Translations under genes and position numbers: made by a program
Shown: piece after piece, positions 45,868-54,946 of the stretch
Numbering within the stretch: the stretch's first letter is position 1
Layout of the letters: each line of letters begins with the position of its first letter
Assembly (NCBI RefSeq): GCF_000968535.2
Contig: NC_016112.1
Coordinates: forward strand, 372,001 to 436,000
Direction of reading: 5' to 3'
DNA from: Methylotuvimicrobium alcaliphilum 20Z
GTDB taxonomy: Bacteria > Pseudomonadota > Gammaproteobacteria > Methylococcales > Methylomonadaceae
Length of the DNA stretch: 64,000 bases
Notes under the pieces: model-generated
Seen by the model: only the letters and a program-made list of their open reading frames with translations
Databases searched by the model: none
Told to the model about the DNA's origin: nothing

Positions 45868-46010
45868 AAGCCCCATTGAATGCATTCTTATCTTTGGGGC
45901 TCTCTTTCCGATAGCGTTTCTCTGCTATGCTTATTGTAACGATACCCTTTATCAGTCAAATTTCGGCGTTCTTTTAAGGAAGTAACTGAACCTGCTACAA
46001 AGCGGATAGT
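45868..46010. other. Non-coding interval with A-end debris
   Basis: Contains GTCAAATTTCGGCGTTC at 45956-45972, which looks like a broken family A end, followed by the start of copy A5. Confidence 0.35.
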
Positions 46011-46170
46011 TATACCTTTCGCACTTGAAATTTCGGCATTGCCTAAGGAGGCGCCAGGGTGTGCGGCAAAGGCTTTGCCGGCATGGAGCTGGCATAGAGC
46101 CTACAGGGATGTATTCACGGCGTCCTTTGACGGACACCCCGGCGCCGAATTTTGATCTGCGATGGGTATA
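46011..46170. repeat. Family A palindromic repeat, copy A5
   Basis: TATACCTTTCGCACTTG to CGATGGGTATA; core GGCTTTGCCGGCATGGAGC and GGCGTCCTTTGACGG. Arms GGCGCCAGGGTG / CACCCCGGCGCC differ at one position. Directly after it lies a C-type end (GAAGTTATTTGTCACG, then AAATCC followed by TAA). Confidence 0.8.
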
Positions 46171-46338
46171 TAGGAAGTTATTTGTCACGAAATCCTAAGT
46201 TCTGCCCCATATATAGCAAGCTTTTCGGTATTTCGTGTCCTTGTGACAAGACTTCGGTAGTCTATGCCGGAATGACACGGCCTTAAAAAGTTGTGTTGAT
46301 ACTCACATCATGACATTTATCTAAAGAGAGCATTTCCA

Positions 46339-47187
46339 ATGGTTGCGGCTGTCGACAACAAGTTATTCATGTTTGTGGAGAGTATGCCGGCTTTTCCGAA
46401 AAGCGTGCAAAGTATTTTAAAGTTAGCCGATGACAATCAATCTTCCGCCAAGGATTTTGTACAAATTATCGAATGCGATCCGGTGATGACGGTCAAGATT
46501 TTGAAAGTTGTTAATTCTCCTTATTACGGTTTGCCTCAAAAAATTAGTTCAATAACGCGCGCTGTCGTCCATCTTGGAATCAATACGGTCAAGAATATGG
46601 CGTTGGGCATTGCGGCAATCGGTGTTCTTAAGCCCGATAAAAAAGCGGGCTTAAATGCCAATGGTTTTTTAATGCACTCTTTGACTACCGCATTGATCAC
46701 AAAATTACTCGCCGAGCGACAAGGTTTATCGCCAAATAAATGCAGCGATTATTTCGTTACCGGTTTATTGCATGACTTTGGAAAGTTGGTTTTTGCGCAG
46801 TGTTTGCCCGAATCCTTTAGTAATGCGTTGATGGAAAGCCGTAAGCGGAGTGTTTCTTTACATTTGATGGAGCGGGAGTATTTAGGTATCGATCACGCTC
46901 GTTTGGGTAAGCTACTAATTGATAAGTGGTGCTTTTCTGAAGGCATCGGTGCTGCGATCGAGCATCATCACGATGAGGACGGCTCCGACGTCTTGCGCGA
47001 TAGTGTTGCTGTAGCTAATCAAATCAGTAAAATCTTGCGTTTTGGTGACGGCGGTAATCCGGTAATCGATAAGTATTCGGAAGCGCAGTTCTCGTTGTTC
47101 GGTTTGTCTTCGGAGGAACTGATCGTTTCGTTAGGTGATTTGAGCACGATTAGAACAGAGGCTTTAATGATGATTAGTTGCAAGTGA
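46339..47187 (+). CDS. HDOD-domain signalling protein
   Basis: 282 residues. The HDOD domain (about 17-215) starts PAFPKSVQSILKLADDNQSSAKDFVQIIECDPVMTVKILKVVNSPYYGLPQKISSITRAVVHLG. It includes LLHDFGKLVFAQ, but the HD residues are not accompanied by a full HD-phosphohydrolase set. HDOD proteins act in regulation of stress, chemotaxis and c-di-GMP signalling as binding modules. It stands alone between repeats. Confidence 0.88.
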   Translation: MVAAVDNKLFMFVESMPAFPKSVQSILKLADDNQSSAKDFVQIIECDPVMTVKILKVVNSPYYGLPQKISSITRAVVHLGINTVKNMALGIAAIGVLKPDKKAGLNANGFLMHSLTTALITKLLAERQGLSPNKCSDYFVTGLLHDFGKLVFAQCLPESFSNALMESRKRSVSLHLMEREYLGIDHARLGKLLIDKWCFSEGIGAAIEHHHDEDGSDVLRDSVAVANQISKILRFGDGGNPVIDKYSEAQFSLFGLSSEELIVSLGDLSTIRTEALMMISCK

Positions 47188-47254
47188 TCGCTCAATTGTA
47201 ATTTAGGTTCGGGAGTGTACATAATTTTTGCATTACGCTCTGTATGGCAGCGTG

Positions 47255-47499
47255 TATATCCATCGTAGATCAAACCCTAAGGAACGAGCATGAAATAACT
47301 TAGACAACTGTTGGAAGGGGGGGGCGGTGGCTCGATTGACAGGTGTCGGCGGCAGGGATAGCCGCCGTCAAGCCTACACGGACGTATTCACGGCGTCCTG
47401 TCAAAGCGAGTCACCGAACCTCCGCAAAGCCTACTACTTGTAGAAGTTATTTTGTGCATATTCCTAAGCACTCCCGACATTTGAAGTGCGAAACATATA
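47255..47499. repeat. Family A ends (copy A6) interrupted by family C
   Basis: Left part TATATCCATCGTAGATCAAA and right part CCCGACATTTGAAGTGCG then AAACATATA are the two ends of one A element, with C2 (47281-47464) in place of the A core. Confidence 0.65.
47281..47464. repeat. Family C palindromic repeat, copy C2
   Basis: Ends GGAACGAGCATG and GTGCATATTCC, flanked by TAA on both sides (47278-47280, 47465-47467). It contains a G8 run and a palindrome GGTGTCGGCGGC… facing GCCGCC. Nearly identical to C3 at 58006-58180 except for an 8-bp indel after the G run. Confidence 0.85.
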
Positions 47500-47525
47500 T
47501 TTTCAACGCTGAATCGAGGGATTGC

Positions 47526-48407
47526 ATGCAATTGAAATTCAGAGGCGTTCGTGGCTCCATTCCGACACCGGGGCCTAATACTGTCAAATATGGCGGGAAT
47601 ACTACTTGCATAGAAATTCGTACCGATAGCGGGGAGTTAATAATTCTCGATGCGGGTACCGGTATTTATTCGTTATCGCAACAATTGGATAAGGGCAAGC
47701 CGGTCGATGCGCATATTTTCATTACCCATACGCACTGGGATCATATTCAAGGTCTGCCTTTTTTTACGCCGGCGTTTATGCGGGGCAATCAGATTACGAT
47801 ATACGGCGGGTTGGATCCAGTCACTCAACAAAGTATACAAAGGGCGCTGGCTGTTCAATTGCAATACAGTTTTTTTCCGATTCGGGAGGCCGAGTTAAAA
47901 GCTACTGTTCGTTATGTGACTTTGACACCAGGTAAAAGCGTTATGGTGGGCGATGCTCGAATTACACCGTTATTGTTGAATCATCCTGTCCTAAATTTCG
48001 GGTATCGCATAGAGTGCGACGACCGGTCTGTTTTTTTTACCGGGGATTACGAGCCGTTATTTAATATTTACCGGCCCGAAGATCAGGAATACGAGCCTTT
48101 TCAATCCATGGTCGATGAAAGATTCGTCGAAGTGTGCGCCTTTCTACATGGTGTCGATGCATTGATTGTCGATGCGTCCTATACCGAGGAAGAGTATGTG
48201 TTTAAAAGGGGGTGGGGGCATGGAACCTATCAATCAGGGCTAAACTTGGCGGTCCGTTCCGATGCTAAACGCTTGTTTTTTACCCATCACGAACCCAATC
48301 GCACCGATATGGATTTGGATAACATCTATCGTCAATTGCTCGAACAGTACCAAAATTTAGATATAGAGTTAAATATGGCGCGCGAAGGTATTGAATATAA
48401 TATCTAA
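47526..48407 (+). CDS. Metallo-beta-lactamase-fold hydrolase
   Basis: Start at 47526 (MQLKFRGVRGSIPTPGPNTVKYGG) with GAGGG upstream; the frame from 47343 runs through repeat C2. 293 residues. Metal site HTHWDH at 68-73; FTGDYEP, and VIDASYTEEEY later carry further ligands. The opening RGSIPTPGP is typical of a phosphodiesterase-like MBL subfamily (CpdA/RNase Z-related, cyclic nucleotide or nucleic acid phosphodiesterases). The substrate is unknown. The leader consists of repeat A6/C2. Confidence 0.8.
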   Translation: MQLKFRGVRGSIPTPGPNTVKYGGNTTCIEIRTDSGELIILDAGTGIYSLSQQLDKGKPVDAHIFITHTHWDHIQGLPFFTPAFMRGNQITIYGGLDPVTQQSIQRALAVQLQYSFFPIREAELKATVRYVTLTPGKSVMVGDARITPLLLNHPVLNFGYRIECDDRSVFFTGDYEPLFNIYRPEDQEYEPFQSMVDERFVEVCAFLHGVDALIVDASYTEEEYVFKRGWGHGTYQSGLNLAVRSDAKRLFFTHHEPNRTDMDLDNIYRQLLEQYQNLDIELNMAREGIEYNI

Positions 48408-48444
48408 AGGCGATGTCGTCCGGATTTTAGGATTGGGTTAGAAA

Positions 48445-48708
48445 TATACCCATCATCGTAGATCATAATTTGGCACCGGGGACCTGTCAAAGGACGCCGT
48501 TTACCCAGCACCTAAATCCAGCACCTAAATTCCATAGGTCTTTGGCAATGATTCAAAATCATGGCTTATTTAGGTGCTGGATGAATTATCCAAGACAATT
48601 AACCATGGCCAATGGACTATGGAATTTAGGTGCTGGGTAAACCCATTCATGGGGGCTTAATGGCAGCTTTCCCTGCTGCCGACTCCTCGCTAGCCACACC
48701 CCATGCCT
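48445..48708. repeat. Mosaic repeat: A end, nested double E, B end (A7/E2/B2)
   Basis: Begins with an A-type end TATACCCATCATCGTAG and core AAAGGACGCCGTTTA, then E2 (48504-48637, itself holding an inner E copy), then a B tail GGGGGCTTAATGGCAGC ending CTAGCCACACCCCATGCC. So it is a chimera of families A and B joined at the E insertion point. Confidence 0.7.
48504..48637. mobile_element. Family E copy E2 with a second E inserted inside it
   Basis: Outer E: CCCAGCACCTAAAT (48504-48517) to ATTTAGGTGCTGGG (48637). Inner E: CCAGCACCTAAATTCC (48518) to TTTAGGTGCTGG (48580). The outer sequence resumes with ATGAATTATCC, matching E1 after CCTAAAT. This is a self-nested insertion. Confidence 0.75.
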
Positions 48709-48786
48709 TCATAAAGTTAGCCATTTTTTGACTATAAAGGGAGTATATGTTGAAAAAGCGTAAGGAGCATCGAAATTATTTCGAGA

Positions 48787-49395
48787 TTATGATGACGATT
48801 CAAAGTTCAGCCATTGGTCGAGTAATTGATGGATTTCGTCGACGCCTTGTCTCTTTAATGCCGAAAATAATTGAACCGTGACTGGAACTTGAGCTCCGGA
48901 AATTTCTTTTTGCACGGCTAGTAAGGTGTTTTTTGCCGCGCCGAATTTCAATTTATCGGCTTTAGTTAGCAAAATATGTAAAGGCAACCGGGTTTGTTTG
49001 CACCAGTCCACCATTTGTCGATCGAATTCGGTCAGTGGATGGCGAATATCCATCACCAACACAATGCCACATAACGTTTTACGATTATTTAGATAGGTTT
49101 CGATCATGCGGTGCCATTGTTTTTTGATTTCCAAGGGAACTTTGGCATAGCCATAGCCCGGTAAATCGACAAAGCGCGTGGTTTCCGTTATCGAGAAAAA
49201 ATTCAATAATTGCGTTCTTCCAGGGGTTTTACTGATACGCGCCAACGATTTTTGACCGGTTAACGTATTGATTGCACTGGATTTACCCGCGTTGGAGCGG
49301 CCCGCAAATGCGACTTCGAGTCCTATATCCTCAGGGGCGTCTTTAACATGAGGGGCGCTGTTTATGAATTTTGCTTGATGATACACTGGATTCAT
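48787..49395 (-). CDS. engB: Ribosome biogenesis GTPase EngB (YihA/YsxC)
   Basis: 202 residues with G1 GRSNAGKSS (32-40; usually GRSNVGKSS), G2 region around TPGRTQ, G3 DLPGYGYA, G4 LLTKADKL. It binds the large ribosomal subunit during assembly. It is encoded leftward, opposite to polA, cc4 and dsbA, as in pseudomonads. A plus-strand leader-like fragment at 48716-48750 overlaps its 3' side (see findings). Confidence 0.94.
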   Translation of the reverse strand: MNPVYHQAKFINSAPHVKDAPEDIGLEVAFAGRSNAGKSSAINTLTGQKSLARISKTPGRTQLLNFFSITETTRFVDLPGYGYAKVPLEIKKQWHRMIETYLNNRKTLCGIVLVMDIRHPLTEFDRQMVDWCKQTRLPLHILLTKADKLKFGAAKNTLLAVQKEISGAQVPVTVQLFSALKRQGVDEIHQLLDQWLNFESSS

Positions 49396-49813
49396 CGTTA
49401 TCTCGCTTAGCTAGAGTATTTAGAGTAAAATTTCCGGATAGACCCGATAGGCGTGTGCCGTTTGAGGGGCTTCCGTGCTGGACTTTTGGGTTCGCAAATC
49501 GGCGCGGTTCATTGAAAAACCGTTAGGAACGGCTTTTTTGATTTATACTTCGAGCGCACATGTTTTTGGCTTTTGTGACGAAGCTATTGTGCTTGGCAAT
49601 AATGCTATTGGCTCTCTTTTTCGATCCTTAATTAGCTATGAATTTGAATGATAGACAATTGAGGTGGTGAGTCTTTTGCAAGCGTCCCGGTGCCGAATTT
49701 TGATTTAACCATGGGTATAACTGTTTTTTTGCAATGCCGCTATCGGACAAAAGAGCCGGCTAGATAATTAAAATGTAATCGCTAGAAGTATACTATTCCG
49801 GAAGGGGAATCTA
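49396..49813. other. Divergent promoter region between engB and cytochrome c4
   Basis: Holds a terminator-like hairpin CCGTT-AGG-AACGG flanked by A5 and T6 at about 49513-49540, without an assigned transcript. An isolated A-type half end (GGTGCCGAATTTTGATTTAA to GGTATA) is at 49683-49719. The cytochrome start has GGAAGGGG upstream. Confidence 0.4.
49683..49719. repeat. Solo end of family A
   Basis: CCCGGTGCCGAATTTTGAT then ATGGGTATA matches the right end of A copies. The rest of the element is missing. Confidence 0.65.
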
Positions 49814-50482
49814 ATGAAAAATAAACTATTGGCACTTTCAATTGCTCTGTTGTTCATGAGTCAGCCGGTCATTCTACATGCAGAAGGCAATAGTAAGGCA
49901 GGAAAAGAAAAAGCGACCGCCTGCGCGGGGTGTCACGGCGAAAACGGCAATAGTGCAGTCACTAATTTTCCGAAGTTAGCTCAACAGCATGCCTCTTATC
50001 TGATCAAGACGCTTAATGCCTTTAAAAGCGGCGAGCGAAATAATCCGATGATGAGTCCGATCGCGATGGGCTTGAGCGATAAAGATATGGCTGATATTGC
50101 CGCCTATTATGCCGAGCAAAAGATTTCGACGAATAGTCTACCGGTCTTGCAAAAAGACGAAGATGATAGTGAGGATTCTGCAGATGCCAGTGAAGACATC
50201 AAAGAGCTATTGGCCTTAGGCAGCGATCTTTACCGGAATGGGGTGTTGGCGAGTGAAGTGTCTGCTTGCATCGCTTGTCATGGCCCGTTTGGCGAAGGGA
50301 ACAGGCCGGCGGCATTTCCTGCGCTTAAGTCGCAGCATGCCGATTATTTGATCAAGACGCTCATGGATTTCAAAAGCGGCGAGCGGAGTAATAACTCCGA
50401 AAATATGATGCATATGATTGCCAAAAAAATGACTGAACGCGAAATCAAAGCGGTTTCTTATCATATTTCGGTCATGAAGTAA
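49814..50482 (+). CDS. Cytochrome c4 (diheme)
   Basis: 222 residues with a signal peptide (about 1-23, ending LHA), heme sites CAGCH (37-41) and CIACH (152-156), and two similar halves (NFPKLAQQHASYLIKTLNAFKSGERNN and AFPALKSQHADYLIKTLMDFKSGERSN). Cytochromes c4 are periplasmic diheme electron carriers to terminal oxidases. An acidic linker (KDEDDSEDSADASED) joins the halves. It sits between engB and dsbA, as in other gammaproteobacteria. Confidence 0.93.
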   Translation: MKNKLLALSIALLFMSQPVILHAEGNSKAGKEKATACAGCHGENGNSAVTNFPKLAQQHASYLIKTLNAFKSGERNNPMMSPIAMGLSDKDMADIAAYYAEQKISTNSLPVLQKDEDDSEDSADASEDIKELLALGSDLYRNGVLASEVSACIACHGPFGEGNRPAAFPALKSQHADYLIKTLMDFKSGERSNNSENMMHMIAKKMTEREIKAVSYHISVMK

Positions 50483-50499
50483 GCAATGCGCGATTGCTT
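50481..50499 (+). terminator. Weak terminator after cytochrome c4
   Basis: 7-bp stem AAGCAAT/ATTGCTT with loop GCGCG directly at the cytochrome c4 stop, followed by TTTATA. Confidence 0.4.
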
Positions 50500-50512
50500 T
50501 TATAAAGCGACT

Positions 50513-50622
50513 TATACTCATCGTAGATGAAATTCAGCTTCGGGGTGCTCGTCAAAGGACGCCGTAAACCAGCCCCCCAAGGCCTCCTCCGGCACTGCCG
50601 AAATTTGAAGTGCGAAAGGTGA
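50513..50622. repeat. Family A repeat, shortened copy A8
   Basis: Starts TATACTCATCGTAGATG and ends AAGTGCGAAAGGT; the core is cut after GACGCCGTAAA, and resumes CCAGCCCCCCAAGGCC. The deletion point is at the preferred E insertion site. Confidence 0.7.
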
Positions 50623-50679
50623 CCGCTATTGTAATCCTCCGATTAAGAGCATTTCTCACGATCCGTGTGCTTGTTTAAC

Positions 50680-50733
50680 GACCGAACCAGCTACAAAACT
50701 CATAGCTCCAGGAAGTTATTTTTCACGAAATCC
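50680..50733. repeat. Solo C-type end
   Basis: CGACCGAACCAGCTACAAAAC, then GGAAGTTATTTTTCACG and AAATCC, followed by TTA. The same end is present in reverse at 53356 (GGATTTCGTGAAAAATAAC). Confidence 0.55.
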
Positions 50734-50794
50734 TTAGCGGATCGGTAAAATCAAATTTCCCGCTATGTCATTTTTGCCCGGCTTTAATATTTTA

Positions 50795-50980
50795 TATACC
50801 CGTCGTAGATCAAAATTCGGCGCCTGGGTGTCCGCAAAGGACGTCGTAAATACGTCCATGTAGGCAAAGCCTTTATGAGCGCCATGGATGGCGTGAATGT
50901 CGATTTTGCAGGAGCGAAAATCGACCGGACACCCAGGCGCCTCCTCAGGCGCTGCCGGAATTTGAAGTGCGAAAGGTATA
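50795..50980. repeat. Family A palindromic repeat, copy A9
   Basis: TATACCCGTCGTAGATC to GCGAAAGGTATA. Arms GGCGCCTGGGTGTCCG / CGGACACCCAGGCGCC are exactly complementary over 16 bp, different in sequence from those of A1 and A2. The core has a hairpin GTCGATTTT-GCAGGAGCG-AAAATCGAC. It ends 62 bp before dsbA. Confidence 0.85.
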
Positions 50981-51042
50981 TTTGTCTTTATTGGCGTCAA
51001 TATGTTTTTATCGAGCCTGTATTTTTAAGGAGAACTTGAATC

Positions 51043-51663
51043 ATGTTAAATAATAAAATTGTTGCTAGTGCTTTTTTTGTGTTATTTGGTTTAGCCGGCC
51101 TGGTAAATGCAAAATCTCCGGGTTACGAAGTCTTGTCTACGCCGCAACCGACTCAAAACCCCGATAAGGTCGAAGTGATCGAGTTCTTTTGGTACGGCTG
51201 CCCGCATTGCTATCATTTGGAACCCGATTTGAACAAATGGCTAAAAACTAAGCCCGATAATGTTGATTTTATCCGGCAGCCGGCTATCTTTAATAGCTTA
51301 TGGGAAAAGCATGCCAAGGCGTATTTCACCGCAGAAGCGCTAGGTGTCGTCGATAAGGTGCATGCCGATTTCTTCGATGCGATTCAGAACAAAAAACAAA
51401 AATTGGAAAGCGAGGATCAGCTGCTTAAGTTCTTTAGCGAACATGGCGTTAGTGAGGTCGATTTCCGCAATGCCTATAACTCTTTTCCTGTCGATTACAA
51501 AGTGCGCCAAGCTAAAACCATGGCGGCTCGTTATGGTGTCAATGGCGTTCCCGCTCTGATTATTAACGGTAAGTACCGTACAAGCGGGTCGCTGGCCAAG
51601 ACTCAGCAAAACATGATTGAAGTCATGAATCGTCTAATAGAAAAGGAAAGTTCTAGTCAATAA
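51043..51663 (+). CDS. dsbA: Periplasmic thiol:disulfide oxidoreductase DsbA
   Basis: 206 residues. Signal peptide 1-23 (ending VNA), active site CPHC at 53-56 in FFWYGCPHCYHLEP, and the cis-Pro loop VNGVPALIING. It introduces disulfides into exported proteins. AAGGAGAA precedes the ATG. A GGDEF protein gene follows after 44 bp and may be cotranscribed. Confidence 0.95.
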   Translation: MLNNKIVASAFFVLFGLAGLVNAKSPGYEVLSTPQPTQNPDKVEVIEFFWYGCPHCYHLEPDLNKWLKTKPDNVDFIRQPAIFNSLWEKHAKAYFTAEALGVVDKVHADFFDAIQNKKQKLESEDQLLKFFSEHGVSEVDFRNAYNSFPVDYKVRQAKTMAARYGVNGVPALIINGKYRTSGSLAKTQQNMIEVMNRLIEKESSSQ

Positions 51664-51707
51664 TATTAACCGCCCGATGGCTCCGGGTTGAATCAGAGGT
51701 TTGCTCT

Positions 51708-53243
51708 ATGGCTGCTTGGTCTAGGAAAGATTTTGATAGCGAATGGAAAGGTAAGTATTTCAAGTTGCTTGAAGAGCAGGAAACTGCCGACAAGCAAACG
51801 CAAGAAAACGAAGTACTGTTATGTAAAACAATAACCCGCCTGACTCTAGCGGCGAAAGGGTTGAATCATCAACTCGACCCTTTTTTGATGCGGATTCATA
51901 AAACGGTTAAATCCGGGTTGAAGAGTGCGCAATTAAAAATAGAACTCGAAGGCTTGACCAAGTTTTCATTCAATATTGATGATTCCGGGATAAGCGCTTT
52001 TGATGCCGCGCTTTTGTTTGATTATTTGCTCAAATTGTATTCCGATGACAAGACCGTCAAGCTTTTAAAGGTATTGCAGCAAAAATTCGAAAGCGGTGAA
52101 TTTAAAACCAACGATGAGTTGTTTTTGGCCTTGGTTAATGCAACTGAGCCTCAATCTATAGCGTCTTCCTTCGCTCCATCGGGTCACGCCGATAAAATCA
52201 AAACCGAGATTCTCAGTCAGCAGCTTCTATTATTGTTAGAGGATATTGAAATTCCATTCGAGTTCGAGGAATCGACCGAGCGGTTAAAAGCGCGACTGCA
52301 AAATCAATCTTCGGCTTCTTCGTTCAAGCAATTATTAAACGATTATGTTTCTCTGTTAGTTAAAATTAAAAATCATATTCAATCCGAACAAAAAGATATT
52401 AAGGATTTTTTGTCCGAGTTAACCGAGCAATTAACCGAGTTAGGCTTGCAAGCGATCGGTGCGAATGACGCGAATCGACAATCTCAGATCAACCGTAACG
52501 AACTCGATCGCTTTGTTTCGACGCAAATGCAGGAATTACAAGACAGCTCTGCTAAAGCAACCACATTGGAACCGCTTAAGCAGTTGATCGGTACCCGTAT
52601 TGCTCTAATCAATAAGGAGATTTTGCACCATCGGGAAAATGAGGAAAGAGCAAGGCAAAAAACCGAGCGACAGCTGAATGAATTGACCGATAAAATTAAA
52701 CGCATGGAAAGCGAATCGAGCGATCTGAAATTAAAATTATCGATAGCCCTTGATAGGGCATTACGCGACCCTTTGACAGGGCTCGGTAATCGGATGGCTT
52801 ACGATAATCGTCTCGAGCTCGAAATAACTCGTTGGAATAGGCATAAAAGCCCATTGACGCTGATCATCTGGGATATCGATCATTTTAAAAATATTAACGA
52901 TACATTGGGCCATAAAGCCGGCGACAAAACGTTGAAAATCATTGCTAAATTATTGAGTGAAAATTGCCGACACTTGGATTTTTTGTCGCGCTTCGGGGGG
53001 GAGGAGTTTACAATGTTGCTTCCTGAAACCGATCAGGAGTCGGCATTGACGCTGGCCAATAAGTTACGAAAAATTATCGAAAAAACACGTTTCAACTCAG
53101 GTAGCGGGTTTCTTACTATTACCTTGTCCTGCGGTATTAGTCAATTCCGAGAAGGCGACACGGCCGAATCGATTTTCGATCGGGCTGACAAGGCGCTTTA
53201 TAAAGCCAAGCAAATGGGCAGAAATCGTTGCATGGCTGGATGA
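51708..53243 (+). CDS. Diguanylate cyclase (GGDEF) with long helical N-terminus
   Basis: 511 residues. Residues 1-330 are helical and charged without membrane helices (several heptad-like stretches, for example 300-345). The GGDEF domain follows from DPLTGLGNRMAYDNRLELE, with the active loop GGEEF (about 430-434) and an intact inhibitory I-site RHLD five residues before it. It should make c-di-GMP and be product-inhibited. It has the genomic position of PA5487-like proteins next to dsbA in pseudomonads, but signal input is unknown. Confidence 0.9.
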   Translation: MAAWSRKDFDSEWKGKYFKLLEEQETADKQTQENEVLLCKTITRLTLAAKGLNHQLDPFLMRIHKTVKSGLKSAQLKIELEGLTKFSFNIDDSGISAFDAALLFDYLLKLYSDDKTVKLLKVLQQKFESGEFKTNDELFLALVNATEPQSIASSFAPSGHADKIKTEILSQQLLLLLEDIEIPFEFEESTERLKARLQNQSSASSFKQLLNDYVSLLVKIKNHIQSEQKDIKDFLSELTEQLTELGLQAIGANDANRQSQINRNELDRFVSTQMQELQDSSAKATTLEPLKQLIGTRIALINKEILHHRENEERARQKTERQLNELTDKIKRMESESSDLKLKLSIALDRALRDPLTGLGNRMAYDNRLELEITRWNRHKSPLTLIIWDIDHFKNINDTLGHKAGDKTLKIIAKLLSENCRHLDFLSRFGGEEFTMLLPETDQESALTLANKLRKIIEKTRFNSGSGFLTITLSCGISQFREGDTAESIFDRADKALYKAKQMGRNRCMAG

Positions 53244-53355
53244 GTCTTGGGGCATAAGCGCGAATCGTAGAATGCGCTTCGTGCATCTTTTACTACCTTT
53301 ATACTCATGCGGGGCGGGTTATTTAACCCATCCCCAACTTTCCGGTTTAGCCTAA

Positions 53356-53736
53356 GGATTTCGTGAAAAATAACTTCCTGGAGCTATGAGTTTTGTATCG
53401 GTTTCGGCAGGGCAAACGCATTAAAACACTATAGAAAATCAAATAGTTAAAATATTCCTTTTTTTCTTTGGTTAACTATAAGATTTAGTTTATTTGAAAC
53501 CTAAATAAGACTATGTTGATTATTTTAATGCGGTTGCCCTGGCGGGTTCGGTAACTCGCTTGGCAGAGGCCCAGCACCTAAATTCCATAGGTCTTTGGCA
53601 ATTATTCAAAATAATGGCTTATTTAGGTGCTGGGTGAATACGTCCGTGTAGGTCCCTCACCTAGCGTTAGATGAGGACCGAACGAACACCCCGGTGACTC
53701 TTTAGGCAATGCCGAAATTTCAAGTGCGAAAGTATA
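53356..53736. repeat. Mosaic repeat region: C end, C arm, E3, A end
   Basis: A C-type end GGATTTCGTGAAAAATAAC (preceded by TAA), then an A+T-rich part. Next comes a C arm GGGTTCGGTAACTCGCTTGG (53544), E3 (53570-53634), core GAATACGTCCGTGTAGG, and an A-type end CAATGCCGAAATTTCAAG to AAAGTATA. It fills most of the gap between the GGDEF gene and 53901. Confidence 0.65.
53570..53634. mobile_element. Family E copy E3
   Basis: 65 bp with ends CCCAGCACCTAAAT / ATTTAGGTGCTGGG (the right side reads TTATTTAGGTGCTGGG). It is inserted just before TGAATACGTCC, the same place in the host repeat as E1. Confidence 0.75.
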
Positions 53737-53900
53737 GAATTGCCGGAAGAAGTCGGTAGCGATTTGGCAGCGGGGTGCTTCGCTTAGCTTGATGCGCATG
53801 GATAGCAAACTCCGTCCCGCCGAACAATTCGGTCTGCAACAATATTTTTAAGTCATTTAATTATCGTATAGCCGTCAATTTATTTCGAGGTTGCTTGCCA

Positions 53901-54419
53901 ATGTTCATCAATACTTTAGCGTTGATTGTCGCGCAAGGCAGCCTGATCGGGCTTGTCGAGCTGTGTATCGTAGCTGTTTGTCTCTATGCGGTATTGTATA
54001 TTAGCGCGCCGTTTCCGGAGCGGGATGCGATGGAAACCGCGCTTTCGACAGACGGGCCTTACCAGTATTTATTGGCAGGGTGGTTAGGCGAATTTCAATT
54101 GTGGCGGATTTTTTGGCCTTTTTTTGTGGTCCTGAATGGCGCTTTATATGGTGCGGATTATTGGGTTTGGACCGGGGGTATCAGTGTCTCGAGTTGGTGG
54201 AATATTCATTTTATTCTGGCGGCGCCTGTGCTTTGGTGGGCTGTCGGGATATGGCGAAGTTCGCCAAAAAGCAGTTCCCGCTTGTGGATCGCAATGTCCA
54301 GATTAGCTGTATTCGGTGTTTTATCTGAATTCGTTATGAGACTCTATATCTATTTCAAATTGCCCAGACAGTTTTTCAATTGCGAAGAGTTGATGTTGGA
54401 TTACTTTAGTTGTTTTTAG
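53901..54419 (+). CDS. Hypothetical multi-pass membrane protein
   Basis: Start at 53901 (MFINTLALIVAQG) with CGAGG upstream; a TTG at 53895 is less likely. 172 residues with about four hydrophobic segments (about 4-32, 60-88, 100-120, 126-146) and many aromatics (WRIFWPFFVVLNGALYGADYWVW). I do not recognise a family. It precedes thpR by 11 bp and may be coexpressed. Confidence 0.6.
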   Translation: MFINTLALIVAQGSLIGLVELCIVAVCLYAVLYISAPFPERDAMETALSTDGPYQYLLAGWLGEFQLWRIFWPFFVVLNGALYGADYWVWTGGISVSSWWNIHFILAAPVLWWAVGIWRSSPKSSSRLWIAMSRLAVFGVLSEFVMRLYIYFKLPRQFFNCEELMLDYFSCF

Positions 54420-54430
54420 GCTGAATAATC

Positions 54431-54946
54431 GTGAAAAGATTATTTTTTGCGTTGTGGCCGGATGAGGCGGTCCGAAGGCAATGTACAGAGTTGGCGCATC
54501 GTTTGTTAAAGGCTGAAGATAGGTCAGTTAATCCGGGTAACCTTCATGTGACATTGGTATTTTTAGGGGCTGTTGGCGACGTGCTCGAGTCGGCGATGGT
54601 TCAGGCCGCCGGCGAAATGAAAAAGCTACAGCCGGTCGCGATCCATTTCGATGAGCTTAGTTTTTGGCGAAAACCGGGCATAATATGCTTAACCAGCAGT
54701 AATCCGGACGATAAGGCGATGATTTTGGCTGAGCATTTGTCAGCATTGGTTTCATCGTTCGGTCATTCGATTGATGAGCGATCGTATCGGCCTCATGTAA
54801 CACTAATAAGAAAAGCCAAGCAATCGGTTCAAACGGAATTCGAACCGATTATTTGGCATTCCAATACTTTTTGTTTAGTCGAATCCTGTTCCGCGCCTGG
54901 GGGCGTTGATTATCGGGTTATTCGGCAGTGGCCGCTGCTGGGCTAA
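54431..54946 (+). CDS. thpR: RNA 2',3'-cyclic phosphodiesterase (ThpR/LigT)
   Basis: 171 residues from a GTG start, opening MKRLFFALWPDEAVRRQ. The two catalytic HxT motifs are HVTLVFLG (about 39-46) and HVTLIRKA (about 119-126), the 2H phosphoesterase signature. It hydrolyses or ligates 2',5' or 2',3'-cyclic RNA ends. Repeat A10 begins at its stop codon. Confidence 0.92.
   Translation: MKRLFFALWPDEAVRRQCTELAHRLLKAEDRSVNPGNLHVTLVFLGAVGDVLESAMVQAAGEMKKLQPVAIHFDELSFWRKPGIICLTSSNPDDKAMILAEHLSALVSSFGHSIDERSYRPHVTLIRKAKQSVQTEFEPIIWHSNTFCLVESCSAPGGVDYRVIRQWPLLG

Noticed and set aside
47343-47525. N-terminal extension of the MBL hydrolase frame
   Set aside because: It lies in repeats C2 and A6; the family starts at MQLKFRGVRGS.
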